Assembly (NCBI GenBank): GCA_944392205.1
Contig: CALXVV010000006.1
Location: forward strand, 1 to 48,836
Source: an uncultured Alphaproteobacteria bacterium
GTDB taxonomy: Bacteria; Pseudomonadota; Alphaproteobacteria; RF32; CAG-239
DNA length: 48,836 nt
Reading direction: 5' to 3'
Of this stretch, positions 1-8,903 are shown piece by piece (within the stretch, counting starts at the first letter, position 1; the number at the start of each line of letters is the position of its first letter). Under the pieces are notes generated by a model. That model did not search any database, was not told where the DNA came from, and worked only from the letters and a program-made list of their open reading frames with translations. The position numbers and the translations under genes are program-made.

Positions 1-563
1 CGGTGGCAGATTACAATGATATCAAAAAAGAGCTTAAACAATTAGACGAGACGATTCGCGAAATTTCTCCCAAAGTAGACGCCATCATCATGGATACCCC
101 CGGCCACAAAAACTACCTTTTTGAGGCCGCACATGATTACGCAGACACGCTGATCACTCCCATAACCGATAGTCTGATAGACTTAAGCGCCATAGCCAAT
201 ATCGATTCTGCAACCGGCAGCTTGCAAAACCCCGGACCTTATGCCGAATTTGTATGGGAAGCCAAAAAGCACTTGGCAGCTAAAGGTAAAGCTTATCTCA
301 ACTGGATTATTTGCGGCAACAAAACGTCTTCTCTGCGCTCTCGCAACAAAGCCTTTGTTTTTGAGGCTTTGGAAAAGCTGGGAAAATTATATGGCTTCAG
401 ATTCTGCGAAGGCCTAAAAGACCGCGTTATCTATCGAGAGCTTTTCTTAGATGGCTTGACCGTACTAGATATGCAAACAGAACCACTAAAGCGCAAGATG
501 TCACTTTCACACCTGGCTGCCAAATTAGAGATAAAAAATTTAGCTGAGTTTATCTGCCCATAA
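1..563 (+). CDS. mipZ: Division-plane positioning ATPase MipZ (3' part)
   Basis: This is the C-terminal two thirds of a ParA-type ATPase, cut by the left edge; the reading frame is open to the edge, so the GTG at base 3 is internal. Visible residues include the switch-like DTPG motif and the stretch GLKDRVIYRELF, which resembles the GLRDRVIYREMFP region of Caulobacter MipZ. In that family MipZ rides on ParB near the chromosome origin and blocks FtsZ assembly at the poles, placing the Z-ring at midcell. The P-loop would lie upstream of the window. Its stop is 82 bases before pgm. MipZ is essentially an alphaproteobacterial protein, so this is a useful taxonomic marker. An ordinary ParA/Soj is less likely given the C-terminal match. 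Confidence 0.87.
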   Translation, partial: VADYNDIKKELKQLDETIREISPKVDAIIMDTPGHKNYLFEAAHDYADTLITPITDSLIDLSAIANIDSATGSLQNPGPYAEFVWEAKKHLAAKGKAYLNWIICGNKTSSLRSRNKAFVFEALEKLGKLYGFRFCEGLKDRVIYRELFLDGLTVLDMQTEPLKRKMSLSHLAAKLEIKNLAEFICP

Positions 564-645
564 CTTGACAATTGTGCTTGTGTTTATGGGTTATGGTGCT
601 AAGATTGCTCTATCAATAGTAAGACAAATAAATTAAGGAGCAATT

Positions 646-2265
646 ATGATAAAGACCATAACAACCACCCCCTACACAGATCAAAAGATGGGAACAGCGG
701 GTTTGCGCCGCAAGTCAAAAGTTGTTACTCAGCCCAACTACGTGGAAAACTTTATGCAAAGTATCTTTAACGTAATTGGAGACTTAAAAGGTAAGACTTT
801 TGTTGTTGGCGGAGACGGACGCTACTACAATGATGTCGCCATCCAAAAAATTATAAAGATGGCGGCAGCTAACGGTGTTTCACACCTGATTGTGGGGCAA
901 AACGGTTTTATGTCAACTCCGGCCGGCTCCAACATTATCTTAAAGAACAAAGCTGACGGCGGCTTTATCCTTTCAGCCTCGCACAACCCCGGCGGTATCA
1001 ACGGCGACTTTGGCATTAAATATTCCAACCACACCGGTGGGCAAATTCCAAGCTCTATCAGCGATAAAATTTACCAAGAAACCTTAAAAATTAAAGAATA
1101 TAAAATCTGTGATGTGGCCGACATTGACCTCTCCAAACTTGGCCGCCAGGAAGTTTGCGGCATGCAGATTGACGTAATAGATCCCGTCAAAGACTACGTT
1201 GAAATGATGGAAGGCATCTTTGACTTTGCCGCCATAAAAGCATTGTTTGCCAAAGGCTTCACCATGCGCTTTGATGCCATGAACGCGGTAACAGGTCCTT
1301 ACGCCCTTAAAATTTTTGAGGAAATTTTAGGCGCCCCTAAAGGTTCTGTCGTCAACTACAAGCCTTTACCAGATTTTGGCGGCCTGCATCCGGACCCCAA
1401 CATGGTCTATGCCAAAGAACTGGTAAACTTTATGTTCTCCGATAAGGCAGCAGACTTTGGTGCTGCCAATGACGGCGATGGCGACCGCAACATGATCTTG
1501 GGCAAGAAATTTTTTGTAACCCCAAGCGACAGCCTGGCAATTTTGACAGACAACTTTAACCTTATACCGGCATATAAAAATGGAATTTATGGAGTGGCTA
1601 AATCTGCTGCAACTTCCACAGCAGTAGAGAAAGTGGCCAAAGCTCACAATATCGGCTACTATGAGGTTCCGACCGGCTGGAAATATTTTGTAAACCTGAT
1701 GGATTCCAAACGCATCACTTTCTGCGGTGAAGAGAGCTTTGGAACAGGCTCTTCCCACATCAGAGAAAAAGACGGTATTTGGGCTGTTTTATTCTGGCTC
1801 AACATCATTGCCGCAACCGGCAAATCGGTAGAGGAAATCACCACCGAGTTTTGGCAGAAATACGGCCGCAGTTACTATGTCCGTTTTGACTTTGAGGGAG
1901 TGGACACCGAGGTTGCCGACAAGATGATGGCAGACTTAGAGGCCAAGTTACCCAGCCTTGCCGGCCAAACTTTTGAAGGTTTTAAGGTCTCAGAGGCCGG
2001 AGCCTTTGTCTACAATGACCCCGTAGATCACAGCTCCACCAAGAATGGCTTGATCGTGCATTTCACAGACGGTTCAAGAATTGTATATCGCCTATCTGGC
2101 ACCGGGTCTTCGGGTGCCACCATCAGAGTTTATCTTGAGCGCTACAGCAAAGATGACTTGAAAAACGATCCCCTAAAGATGTTAACCGAGATATTTAAGA
2201 TTGCCATGAGCATTTCTGAAATTCCCGAAAGGACAGGAAAACACCAAGCAGATGTTGTTACCTAG
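646..2265 (+). CDS. pgm: Phosphoglucomutase (alpha-D-glucose phosphate-specific)
   Basis: Interconverts glucose-1-phosphate and glucose-6-phosphate in the cytoplasm, feeding UDP-glucose synthesis. The 539-residue product has the full alpha-phosphohexomutase layout: SASHNPGG at about 110-117 with the phospho-accepting Ser112, the metal loop DGDGDR near 279, the sugar-binding CGEESFG near 362, and a C-terminal phosphate-binding RLSGTGSSGATIR. The length is normal for the PGM1-like subgroup. The ATG follows a strong TAAGGAG. UDP-glucose made from its product would be used by the dehydrogenase and epimerase at 41-43 kb. The final 14 bases overlap the next gene, suggesting coupled translation. Confidence 0.96.
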   Translation: MIKTITTTPYTDQKMGTAGLRRKSKVVTQPNYVENFMQSIFNVIGDLKGKTFVVGGDGRYYNDVAIQKIIKMAAANGVSHLIVGQNGFMSTPAGSNIILKNKADGGFILSASHNPGGINGDFGIKYSNHTGGQIPSSISDKIYQETLKIKEYKICDVADIDLSKLGRQEVCGMQIDVIDPVKDYVEMMEGIFDFAAIKALFAKGFTMRFDAMNAVTGPYALKIFEEILGAPKGSVVNYKPLPDFGGLHPDPNMVYAKELVNFMFSDKAADFGAANDGDGDRNMILGKKFFVTPSDSLAILTDNFNLIPAYKNGIYGVAKSAATSTAVEKVAKAHNIGYYEVPTGWKYFVNLMDSKRITFCGEESFGTGSSHIREKDGIWAVLFWLNIIAATGKSVEEITTEFWQKYGRSYYVRFDFEGVDTEVADKMMADLEAKLPSLAGQTFEGFKVSEAGAFVYNDPVDHSSTKNGLIVHFTDGSRIVYRLSGTGSSGATIRVYLERYSKDDLKNDPLKMLTEIFKIAMSISEIPERTGKHQADVVT

Positions 2266-3364
2266 AAACATACTGATTAGCGTTACCCTATGCGCAGCCT
2301 TGCTGGCTCCGAGCGTTGGAGCCGGCAACGGGCTGTATGGCTTTGACCAAGTCAACCCCTACCTGCCGGAAGAAAAAATCTTACAAATGGACTATCTGCC
2401 GGATTTCATCACCAACTATCGTGCGGAGATGAGAAACAATCTGCTGATGTTGATTGATTATGCCCGCAAGCACAATCCAAATTTTCAAATTTTGACCCAT
2501 GAAGGCCAAGAGTTGTTGTACAAAAGCCGTTGGGAGCATGAGTTAGAAGGCTATAATCGGGTCAGAGAACAAAAAGAAGGGGCCTATGATCCGGCATTTT
2601 TATTTGCAAAAGATTTAGGCAACCAAGAACCGGAAATAGATACACCGGCATACAAATACCTTAACGCTGTAAATGCGGTGGCCTTAAATAACTATTATTG
2701 CGGCAATGGCAAAGAAGAAGATGTTACCATCAACCATGGCCTTGGCCATATCAGCATTGAACACTGCCAAGATGAAAAAGCTTTAGATAAGGCAATTTTG
2801 CGCTCACTTTTAGATCAAAAAGCAGTCTACACCTTTACAGACAGAAGGACTGCGTTTCAAGATCCTGCCAATCAACCGCTGATCAACGATTCTGCGCGCA
2901 ATATAGAACAAATAAAGCAGGCTAAAAATATAACCTTTATTTTAGATGACAGCCAATATTCATCCAAAGAAGATATGATTGCGGCAATTGTAAACAATAA
3001 TTACGACATTGTAGTCATCAATCCGCTTTTCCACAACAAACAGCCCTTCAGCCCTGAAGATGTTCGTCGCATGAGTTTCAAGAAAAACGGCGGCAAGAGA
3101 CTGGTTTTAGCTGAGCTCAATGTTTCAGAAACCTCTCCCAAAGATTATTTTTGGCAAGAGGACTGGGCCATTGGCAATCCTTCCTGGATTGTGAGAAAAT
3201 CTTTTGTAAATAAAGATGGTTTCATCACGCGTTACTGGTCTGAAGGCTGGAAGAAGATTCTCTCACGCCATTTCAGAGACATTGTTGCCTCCGGCTATGA
3301 CGGTGTCTTTTTCACCGGCATTGAAAATCACTTGTATTTCGAACACTTGACCCCTCTTGAGTAA
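2252..3364 (+). CDS. Secreted GH114/TM1410-like glycosidase-fold protein
   Basis: A 370-residue protein with a probable signal peptide (residues 1-24, hydrophobic VTLCAALLAPSVGA). The C-terminal half matches the TM1410/endo-alpha-1,4-polygalactosaminidase (GH114) pattern: a YDIVVINP strand, LVLAELNVSE in place of the usual LAYLSIGEAE, a W-rich segment, and RYWSEGWKKI followed by GYDGVFFTG. The family has a TIM-barrel fold, and characterised members cleave galactosamine-containing exopolysaccharides; the substrate here is unknown. About 150 N-terminal residues, including paired Cys, are not recognised. It starts inside pgm and ends five bases before fliQ, so it is probably co-transcribed with both. 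Confident on secretion and fold, not on activity. Confidence 0.62.
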   Translation: MLLPRNILISVTLCAALLAPSVGAGNGLYGFDQVNPYLPEEKILQMDYLPDFITNYRAEMRNNLLMLIDYARKHNPNFQILTHEGQELLYKSRWEHELEGYNRVREQKEGAYDPAFLFAKDLGNQEPEIDTPAYKYLNAVNAVALNNYYCGNGKEEDVTINHGLGHISIEHCQDEKALDKAILRSLLDQKAVYTFTDRRTAFQDPANQPLINDSARNIEQIKQAKNITFILDDSQYSSKEDMIAAIVNNNYDIVVINPLFHNKQPFSPEDVRRMSFKKNGGKRLVLAELNVSETSPKDYFWQEDWAIGNPSWIVRKSFVNKDGFITRYWSEGWKKILSRHFRDIVASGYDGVFFTGIENHLYFEHLTPLE

Positions 3365-3369
3365 ACGCC

Positions 3370-3636
3370 ATGACAGAAGTAGAAGTTTTAGACATTTCCA
3401 GAGACGCCATATTCACTCTTTTGAAAGTTGTGACACCAATTTTATTGGTGGCCTTGTTTGTGGGTCTGATTATCGGTATCTTCCAAGCTCTAACTCAGAT
3501 ACAAGAGATGACCTTGGCCTTTGTTCCCAAGATTATCAGTGTTTTTGTGGCTCTGATTTTGCTTTTTCCTTTCATGCTGAGCCAAATGAGGACCTTAACC
3601 GAAGGCCTTTTTGATAGGATTATTGAGGGTGGCTAA
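3370..3636 (+). CDS. fliQ: Flagellar export gate protein FliQ
   Basis: An 88-residue protein with two membrane helices (about 16-38 and 50-75) and the family core around FQALTQIQEMTL and FVPKI. FliQ is an inner-membrane subunit of the FliPQR export gate of the flagellar type III secretion system. Length is exactly that of the family. It sits three bases before fliR, with flhB next, the standard fliQ-fliR-flhB order, so flagellar identity is favoured over a virulence-type SctS. fliP is not adjacent in this window. An overlapping plus-strand frame starting at 3357 is a shadow. Confidence 0.95.
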   Translation: MTEVEVLDISRDAIFTLLKVVTPILLVALFVGLIIGIFQALTQIQEMTLAFVPKIISVFVALILLFPFMLSQMRTLTEGLFDRIIEGG

Positions 3637-3639
3637 AAG

Positions 3640-4395
3640 ATGATTGAACTCCTAAACCTCAATATGTACCATTTTTTGATGGTCTTTTTGCGGCTCGGCT
3701 CTACTTTAATGTTGATGCCGGGTTTTATGAGTTCTTATGTCAACATGAACGTGCGTTTATCCATTGCCCTGGCATTGAGTTTAATCTTGATGCCGACGGT
3801 TGTGCCGCACCTTCCGCCCCAACCGGCAGATATTCTGACATTTATCACTTATGTCTTGGAAGAGATAACGATTGGTGTCTTTTTAGGCGTGGTTATGCAG
3901 GTTTTATACGCCGCCCTTTCTTTAGCAGGTTCCCTTGCTGGGCAAGCAATTGGCTTTAGCAATGCCCAAATTTTTGACCCCACCTTTCAAACTCAAAGTG
4001 TGGTGGTTGAATCATTCTTAAGCATCATTGCCCTGACGGTTATATTCATTAGCGACATTCATCATCTGATGATTTCTGCGGTTGTAGACAGCTATTACAT
4101 TTTCCCTGTTGGCCAGGATTTGCCCTGGGGAGACTTTGCCAAAGACCTGACAACCAGGCTCAATGATACGTTTATCATGGGCTTCAAGCTGGGCTCTCCG
4201 TTTATAGCCTTCACCATAGTTTTTTACACCGGCATGGGTTTGGTCTCAAGACTAATGCCGCAGCTCAACATCTTCTTTTTATCATTGCCCTTGCAAATTT
4301 ATTTGGGTATTGGGCTTTTGTTCATCACCACCCCGATGATGATACTTTGGTTTACCGGGTATTATGATGAGGGGCTCAACCAATTTCTGCACTAG
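3640..4395 (+). CDS. fliR: Flagellar export gate protein FliR
   Basis: A 251-residue polytopic membrane protein with about six hydrophobic segments. Family signatures include an N-terminal FLRLGSTLMLMPGF, the middle AGQAIGFSNAQIFDP segment, and a C-terminal region ending in a hydrophobic helix. FliR caps the FliP/FliQ helical assembly through which rod, hook and filament subunits are exported. Three bases separate it from fliQ and ten from flhB, so the three are probably one transcript. Length is normal. Confidence 0.94.
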   Translation: MIELLNLNMYHFLMVFLRLGSTLMLMPGFMSSYVNMNVRLSIALALSLILMPTVVPHLPPQPADILTFITYVLEEITIGVFLGVVMQVLYAALSLAGSLAGQAIGFSNAQIFDPTFQTQSVVVESFLSIIALTVIFISDIHHLMISAVVDSYYIFPVGQDLPWGDFAKDLTTRLNDTFIMGFKLGSPFIAFTIVFYTGMGLVSRLMPQLNIFFLSLPLQIYLGIGLLFITTPMMILWFTGYYDEGLNQFLH

Positions 4396-4405
4396 GAGAT
4401 AGAAT

Positions 4406-5488
4406 ATGGTAGCCCCCGAAGAAGAAGACGAAGCCTCCAAAACGGAAGAACCCTCGGAACGCAAGATCACCAAGGCCAAAGAAGAAGGTGACGTTGCCAT
4501 CTCACAAGATGCCAAAAGCTTTATCATGCTAACCGGTATGTTGTTTGTGGTATGGTTACTAATCCCCCTAATGCTGAAATGGTACTATCAGACCAGCATT
4601 TTATTCATAGAAAATGCCGGACAAATAGAGATAACACCTGGAATTTTTGAACAATTGCTAAAAAGAAGCGTGCTTGGATTATTCAAAGTACTGGGCCTGC
4701 CGTTTGTAATTTTCATGTTTTTGGGCATTTTTGCCAGTATTGCGCAAACAGGCTTTATCTATGCGCCCAAAAAATTAGAGCCGAAATGGGATAAGCTCAA
4801 TATTTTTGCCGCCTTACCAAACTTCATCAACATGAAAAAAATTGTTGAAAGCTTAAAAGGCATTATAAAAATAACGGTTATTACGTTTATCGCCATATTA
4901 GTTGTCAGACCATATTTGGAAAAAGTCAATCTCTTGCCATCCATGGAGACAATTTCTATTTTGCAGTTTATTCACAAAGTTGTAGTTTTGCTGCTGTTTA
5001 CGGTAGTGATAGCTGTTTTGGTGATAGCGGTAGCCGACTACCTATACCAACGCTACACCCACTTAAAGAAATTGCGGATGACCAAACAAGAGGTTAAAGA
5101 CGAATACAAACAAATGGAAGGAGACCCGTTGGTCAAATCAAGGATAAGACAAATCCGCAACGAACGGGCACGCCACCGCATGATGGAGGCTGTTCCGCGT
5201 TCAGATGTTGTCATTGTCAACCCGACGCATTATGCCGTAGCATTGGAATATAAGATGGAAAAGATGGACGCCCCTGTTGTCACCGCCAAGGGATTAGATA
5301 ATATGGCCTTACGCATTAAAGCCATCGCCGAAGAACATGAGATTCCGATAGTGGAAAACCCACCGCTTGCGCGTGCGCTGTTTGCCTCTACCGAGATAGA
5401 TCAAATGATACCCGAAGAACACTTCAAAGCCGTAGCCGAGGTAATAGGATATGTTATGCAGCTCAAAAATCAACAACCGGCCGGATAA
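4406..5488 (+). CDS. flhB: Flagellar export switch protein FlhB
   Basis: A 360-residue protein: a charged N-terminus (EEDEASKTEEPSERK), four membrane helices to about residue 215, then a cytoplasmic domain with the autocleavage motif NPTH at 272-275 followed by YAVALEY. Cleavage between Asn and Pro in this family switches export from rod/hook to filament substrates. SD GGAGAT precedes the ATG. The last 38 bases overlap the start of cckA in another frame, tying motility and cell-cycle genes physically. A separate short gene at 26790-27104 encodes a second FlhB-type C-terminal domain lacking the NPTH motif. Confidence 0.96.
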   Translation: MVAPEEEDEASKTEEPSERKITKAKEEGDVAISQDAKSFIMLTGMLFVVWLLIPLMLKWYYQTSILFIENAGQIEITPGIFEQLLKRSVLGLFKVLGLPFVIFMFLGIFASIAQTGFIYAPKKLEPKWDKLNIFAALPNFINMKKIVESLKGIIKITVITFIAILVVRPYLEKVNLLPSMETISILQFIHKVVVLLLFTVVIAVLVIAVADYLYQRYTHLKKLRMTKQEVKDEYKQMEGDPLVKSRIRQIRNERARHRMMEAVPRSDVVIVNPTHYAVALEYKMEKMDAPVVTAKGLDNMALRIKAIAEEHEIPIVENPPLARALFASTEIDQMIPEEHFKAVAEVIGYVMQLKNQQPAG

Positions 5489-8093
5489 ACAACTACAGTC
5501 CTGCCTGATAAAACTTGCTTTTGCCCTGGTATTTTTAACCACGGCAATCATCCTGTTTTTCTTGTATCCGGAATATCATCTGTATCTGATTGGCATAACC
5601 ACCCTGCTCACCAGTTATTGCCTAATAGCAACAATCAAGACCCTAGATGCCGGAGAAGCAGCCATCAGCTACGGAGGCTTTGCCAACGAGATTATCCGCA
5701 ACGATTTTGAAATCAGAAGGATTGAAAACCCGGCCGGAGAAACCATCATCCAGAATGATCCGGCCAAAGATTTGCTAAAAACCGATACGGTCCTGACCTT
5801 TTTGGAGCGTTATCTGGCTGAGGGCCCCTCAAATAAGGCGGCCTTCTACCGCCTACACACGGCAAAACAAAACCTGGGAACGGAAAAAGTCATTTTGTCG
5901 CTCAATCTTCATGCCTCAAGCGAGCGAATTTTCAATGAGCTTGAATGGTACGAAATATCAGTACGTCCGATGTATCTGAAGAAGCCACAAATTTTTGATG
6001 GAGCCTTTTCAATCAAAAGAATAAAAAAAGAAACCTACTTTTATTGGCGCCTCACCAATATAACGGCGGAAAAAAATATGGAACACATCTTCAAAGAGGA
6101 ATGCAACTCTCTGCATGATTTTCTGGACTATCTTCCGGTTGGTCTTTACACGGTGGACAAGGATTACAAGATAGAATACGCCAATCACCACCTGGCCGAG
6201 TTTCTTAATACGCCCATAGCTGAGCTGAGCGGCAAAAATTTAAGCGACTTTTTAGCAACCAACTCTCAGCTCCCCGGCCGCAAAGAATATTGGCAAGGCA
6301 ATGTGTTTTTTGCGCTCTCCTCCGGAGAGGTAAATGAGGCATATGTTTTGCAAACAAGCTACCGTGAAAACGAAAAGATAAAGATGCGCGGTGTGGTCAT
6401 CAATCAATTACCCACGGCTGCGGACCTCAAAACTAAAATCGCCCATGCATCAGATCAAATCAGCTGGTTGTTCAACCATGCTCCGGTCGGCATTTTATTC
6501 CTCAATCCCGAAGGCAAAATAACCGAAGGCAACGAGGCCGCTTTCAGCCTCTTTAACCACACATCTTCAGAACTTTTGGAACACCCGTTATCAGCCTTTA
6601 TTCGCAACGATGAAATCCCGAATTTAAACCGCAGTCTTGATGATATTCGGCAGCATCGCAAAGATGCCTTGAATCTTGATATTCATCTAAACGAAGACCA
6701 CAAAGATTCGGTTGCCTCGCTTTATATCAGCGCCATGAAACACCTTCATGCGGCAGCCAACAGTTCCAATGACGGCTTTGTTATTTATCTGATAGACGCC
6801 ACTCGTCAAAAATCATTAGAGCTTCAATTTGCCCAAGCCCAAAAGATGCAGGCAGTCGGACAATTAGCCGGTGGTGTGGCGCATGACTTCAACAACCTCC
6901 TAACCGCAATGATAGGCTTCACGGATTTGTTATTACAGCGCCACGGCGTCGGAGATCCGTCTTTTGCAGATTTAATTCAGATAAAACAAAATGCCAATCG
7001 TGCGGCCGGCCTGGTACGACAATTATTGGCGTTTTCACGCAAACAGCCCCTGCAGCCGAAATTAATCGACGTCACCGACAACTTTGCTGAACTCAGCCAT
7101 ATGTTAAAAAGGATATTAGGAGAACAAATCAGCCTAAAATTCAACCACGGTTCAGACCTTGGCTACATCAAAGTAGATCCGGTACAATTTTCACAAGTTA
7201 TCATCAATCTGGCAGTGAATGCCAAAGATGCCATGAACGGCAACGGAACATTAATAATTTCGACCAGAACGGAAGCCTTGAGTGAGCCCTACCAGTTTGG
7301 AGATGATATTGTGGCTCCGGGAGAATTTGTGGTTATAGACGTAAAAGACAGTGGCTGCGGTATCCCGCCGGAGAACATGAGCCGAATTTTTGACCCATTT
7401 TTCTCAACCAAAGAAAATGTGGTTGGCTCCGGTACCGGACTAGGACTGGCAATGGTTTATGGTATTGTCCGTCAAACCGAAGGTTTTATAAAAGTTAACA
7501 GTGTTGTCGGCAAAGGTACCGTCTTTTCAATATACCTGCCGCGTTTTGAAAACGGACAAGAACCGGAGGCCGAACAAAACAACAAAGAAATCGTAACCGG
7601 TCAAGACGGCACGCCAATACTAAGAGTGCAAGAGAAAATAGCTCCACCGTTGAATATTAATCAAAAAATCATTGTCGGTCTTAATGTTTCAAACACCATT
7701 GATCGCACCCACACAGCCCCGGCCAAGACAGCACGAATTTTGTTTGTTGAAGATGAGGATTCCGTCCGCACCTTTGGCATCAGGGCACTGGAGAAAAAAG
7801 GCTACGAGGTTGTAGGGTGCAGCTCGGCGGAAAATGCATTAGAATTTGTAGAAAAAGACGACAAGTTTGATCTCCTGTTAACCGATATGGTTATGCCGGG
7901 CATGAGCGGAGCAGAGCTGACCAAAGCGATCAAAGAAAAAATTCCCCACATCAAAGTTATTTTAGCCTCCGGTTATTCGGAGGAAATTGTTCGCCAAGAG
8001 CTTGATAATTTTGATGATTTTGATTTTATCACCAAACCCTATAGTTTAGGTGACTTGACAGCAAAAGTTTTTGATGTTTTAAATAGGAACTGA
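5451..8093 (+). CDS. cckA: Hybrid histidine kinase CckA
   Basis: An 880-residue cell-cycle hybrid kinase. Two N-terminal membrane helices (about 19-60) are followed by two PAS-like segments (about 220-320 and 335-450), a HisKA domain with phospho-acceptor His478 in GGVAHDFNN, a HATPase domain with N-box INLAVNAKDAM and G-boxes DSGCGIP and GSGTGLGLA, and a C-terminal receiver with Asp812 in LLTDMVMPGMSG. The segment QAQKMQAVGQLAGG and the downstream IQIKQNANRAA match the CckA subgroup. In alphaproteobacteria CckA sends phosphate through ChpT to CtrA and CpdR. The only ATG upstream of the membrane helices is at 5451, 38 bases inside flhB, with GAG about ten bases before it. hdaA follows after one base. 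Confidence 0.93.
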   Translation: MLCSSKINNRPDKQLQSCLIKLAFALVFLTTAIILFFLYPEYHLYLIGITTLLTSYCLIATIKTLDAGEAAISYGGFANEIIRNDFEIRRIENPAGETIIQNDPAKDLLKTDTVLTFLERYLAEGPSNKAAFYRLHTAKQNLGTEKVILSLNLHASSERIFNELEWYEISVRPMYLKKPQIFDGAFSIKRIKKETYFYWRLTNITAEKNMEHIFKEECNSLHDFLDYLPVGLYTVDKDYKIEYANHHLAEFLNTPIAELSGKNLSDFLATNSQLPGRKEYWQGNVFFALSSGEVNEAYVLQTSYRENEKIKMRGVVINQLPTAADLKTKIAHASDQISWLFNHAPVGILFLNPEGKITEGNEAAFSLFNHTSSELLEHPLSAFIRNDEIPNLNRSLDDIRQHRKDALNLDIHLNEDHKDSVASLYISAMKHLHAAANSSNDGFVIYLIDATRQKSLELQFAQAQKMQAVGQLAGGVAHDFNNLLTAMIGFTDLLLQRHGVGDPSFADLIQIKQNANRAAGLVRQLLAFSRKQPLQPKLIDVTDNFAELSHMLKRILGEQISLKFNHGSDLGYIKVDPVQFSQVIINLAVNAKDAMNGNGTLIISTRTEALSEPYQFGDDIVAPGEFVVIDVKDSGCGIPPENMSRIFDPFFSTKENVVGSGTGLGLAMVYGIVRQTEGFIKVNSVVGKGTVFSIYLPRFENGQEPEAEQNNKEIVTGQDGTPILRVQEKIAPPLNINQKIIVGLNVSNTIDRTHTAPAKTARILFVEDEDSVRTFGIRALEKKGYEVVGCSSAENALEFVEKDDKFDLLLTDMVMPGMSGAELTKAIKEKIPHIKVILASGYSEEIVRQELDNFDDFDFITKPYSLGDLTAKVFDVLNRN

Positions 8094-8094
8094 G

Positions 8095-8835
8095 ATGTCA
8101 AAAGAAGAATTAAACATAAAACAGTTGGCACTGGAATTTCCACACCGACCAAGTTTGGGCAGAGAAGATTTTTTAATCTCCCCGTGCAACCAAGAGGCTG
8201 TCAACGCTGTCGAGCAATGGCCGAATTGGCCATATTTTGCTCTGTGCATTTATGGGCCTGTGGGCTGCGGCAAGACCCACTTGGCAAACGTCTTTGCCAA
8301 TAAGGTTTCAAACCTCACCCATTTTCCCTACAAGATTCCGTTTATCAGAGCAAAACAATTAAGCCTTGAGAAAGGCCGCGAGCTTTTTGAATACAATCAT
8401 TGTTTGGTTGTTGAAAACTTAGAAGAGCTAAAAGATGAAGAAGCCTTATTCCACCTATACAACATGTATCGTGATGAAGGCGGCAACATTTTGTTCACCT
8501 CAGAAAAAGCTCCTGCCCGCCTAAATTTCAAATTGCCGGATTTACGCTCCCGAATGAATATTGTTCCGGCAGTAAAAATTAAAGAGCCCGATGATGACCT
8601 TTTGTCGGCGTTACTGATAAAACTTTTTGTAGACAGGCAAATAATGCCTTCACCGGAGATTATCAACTATATGCTGGCCAATATGTCGCGCTCTTTTGAG
8701 TTTGCCCGCAAGCTGGTTGCAGAGGTCGACAATATATCTTTGGAAAGAAAACGAGCCATCAGTATTCCTATAGTCAAAGAAGCTCTAGCGGTTCTAAACA
8801 GCGAACCCAAACAAGGCGATCTTTTTTCTTTTTAA
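8095..8835 (+). CDS. hdaA: DnaA regulatory inactivator HdaA
   Basis: A 246-residue AAA+ protein related to DnaA domain III. The N-terminus KQLALEFPHRP is the family's sliding-clamp binding motif and is followed by GREDFL, Walker A GPVGCGKTH (about 54-62) and a sensor/lid region. In Caulobacter, HdaA with the replisome clamp stimulates ATP hydrolysis on DnaA and so prevents re-initiation. The protein ends in QGDLFSF, a second clamp-box-like sequence. It lies one base after cckA and before a bidirectional terminator. The DnaA DNA-binding domain is absent, so DnaA itself is excluded. Confidence 0.9.
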   Translation: MSKEELNIKQLALEFPHRPSLGREDFLISPCNQEAVNAVEQWPNWPYFALCIYGPVGCGKTHLANVFANKVSNLTHFPYKIPFIRAKQLSLEKGRELFEYNHCLVVENLEELKDEEALFHLYNMYRDEGGNILFTSEKAPARLNFKLPDLRSRMNIVPAVKIKEPDDDLLSALLIKLFVDRQIMPSPEIINYMLANMSRSFEFARKLVAEVDNISLERKRAISIPIVKEALAVLNSEPKQGDLFSF

Positions 8836-8841
8836 CCATAC

Positions 8842-8874
8842 AAAAATTCCCGATTTTAAATCGGGAATTTTTTT
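8842..8874. terminator. Bidirectional terminator between hdaA and ftsZ
   Basis: A perfect 13-bp stem (8844-8856 with 8858-8870) with a one-base centre, flanked by A-rich sequence on the left and T-rich on the right. It can terminate the rightward flagellar/cckA/hdaA transcript and the leftward division-gene transcript. Confidence 0.9.
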
Positions 8875-8903
8875 GCTGGTTTATAACTCAATAATAGAAA
8901 GAA

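Noticed and set aside
565..600. Promoter candidate before pgm (TTGACA at 565-570)
   Set aside because: No acceptable -10 at 16-18 bases spacing; the nearest TATGG-like sequence is 20 or more bases away.
4406..5488. Virulence-type III secretion genes instead of flagellar ones
   Set aside because: The fliQ-fliR-flhB order and the separate flgB-flgC-fliE set fit a flagellum; no needle or effector genes were found.
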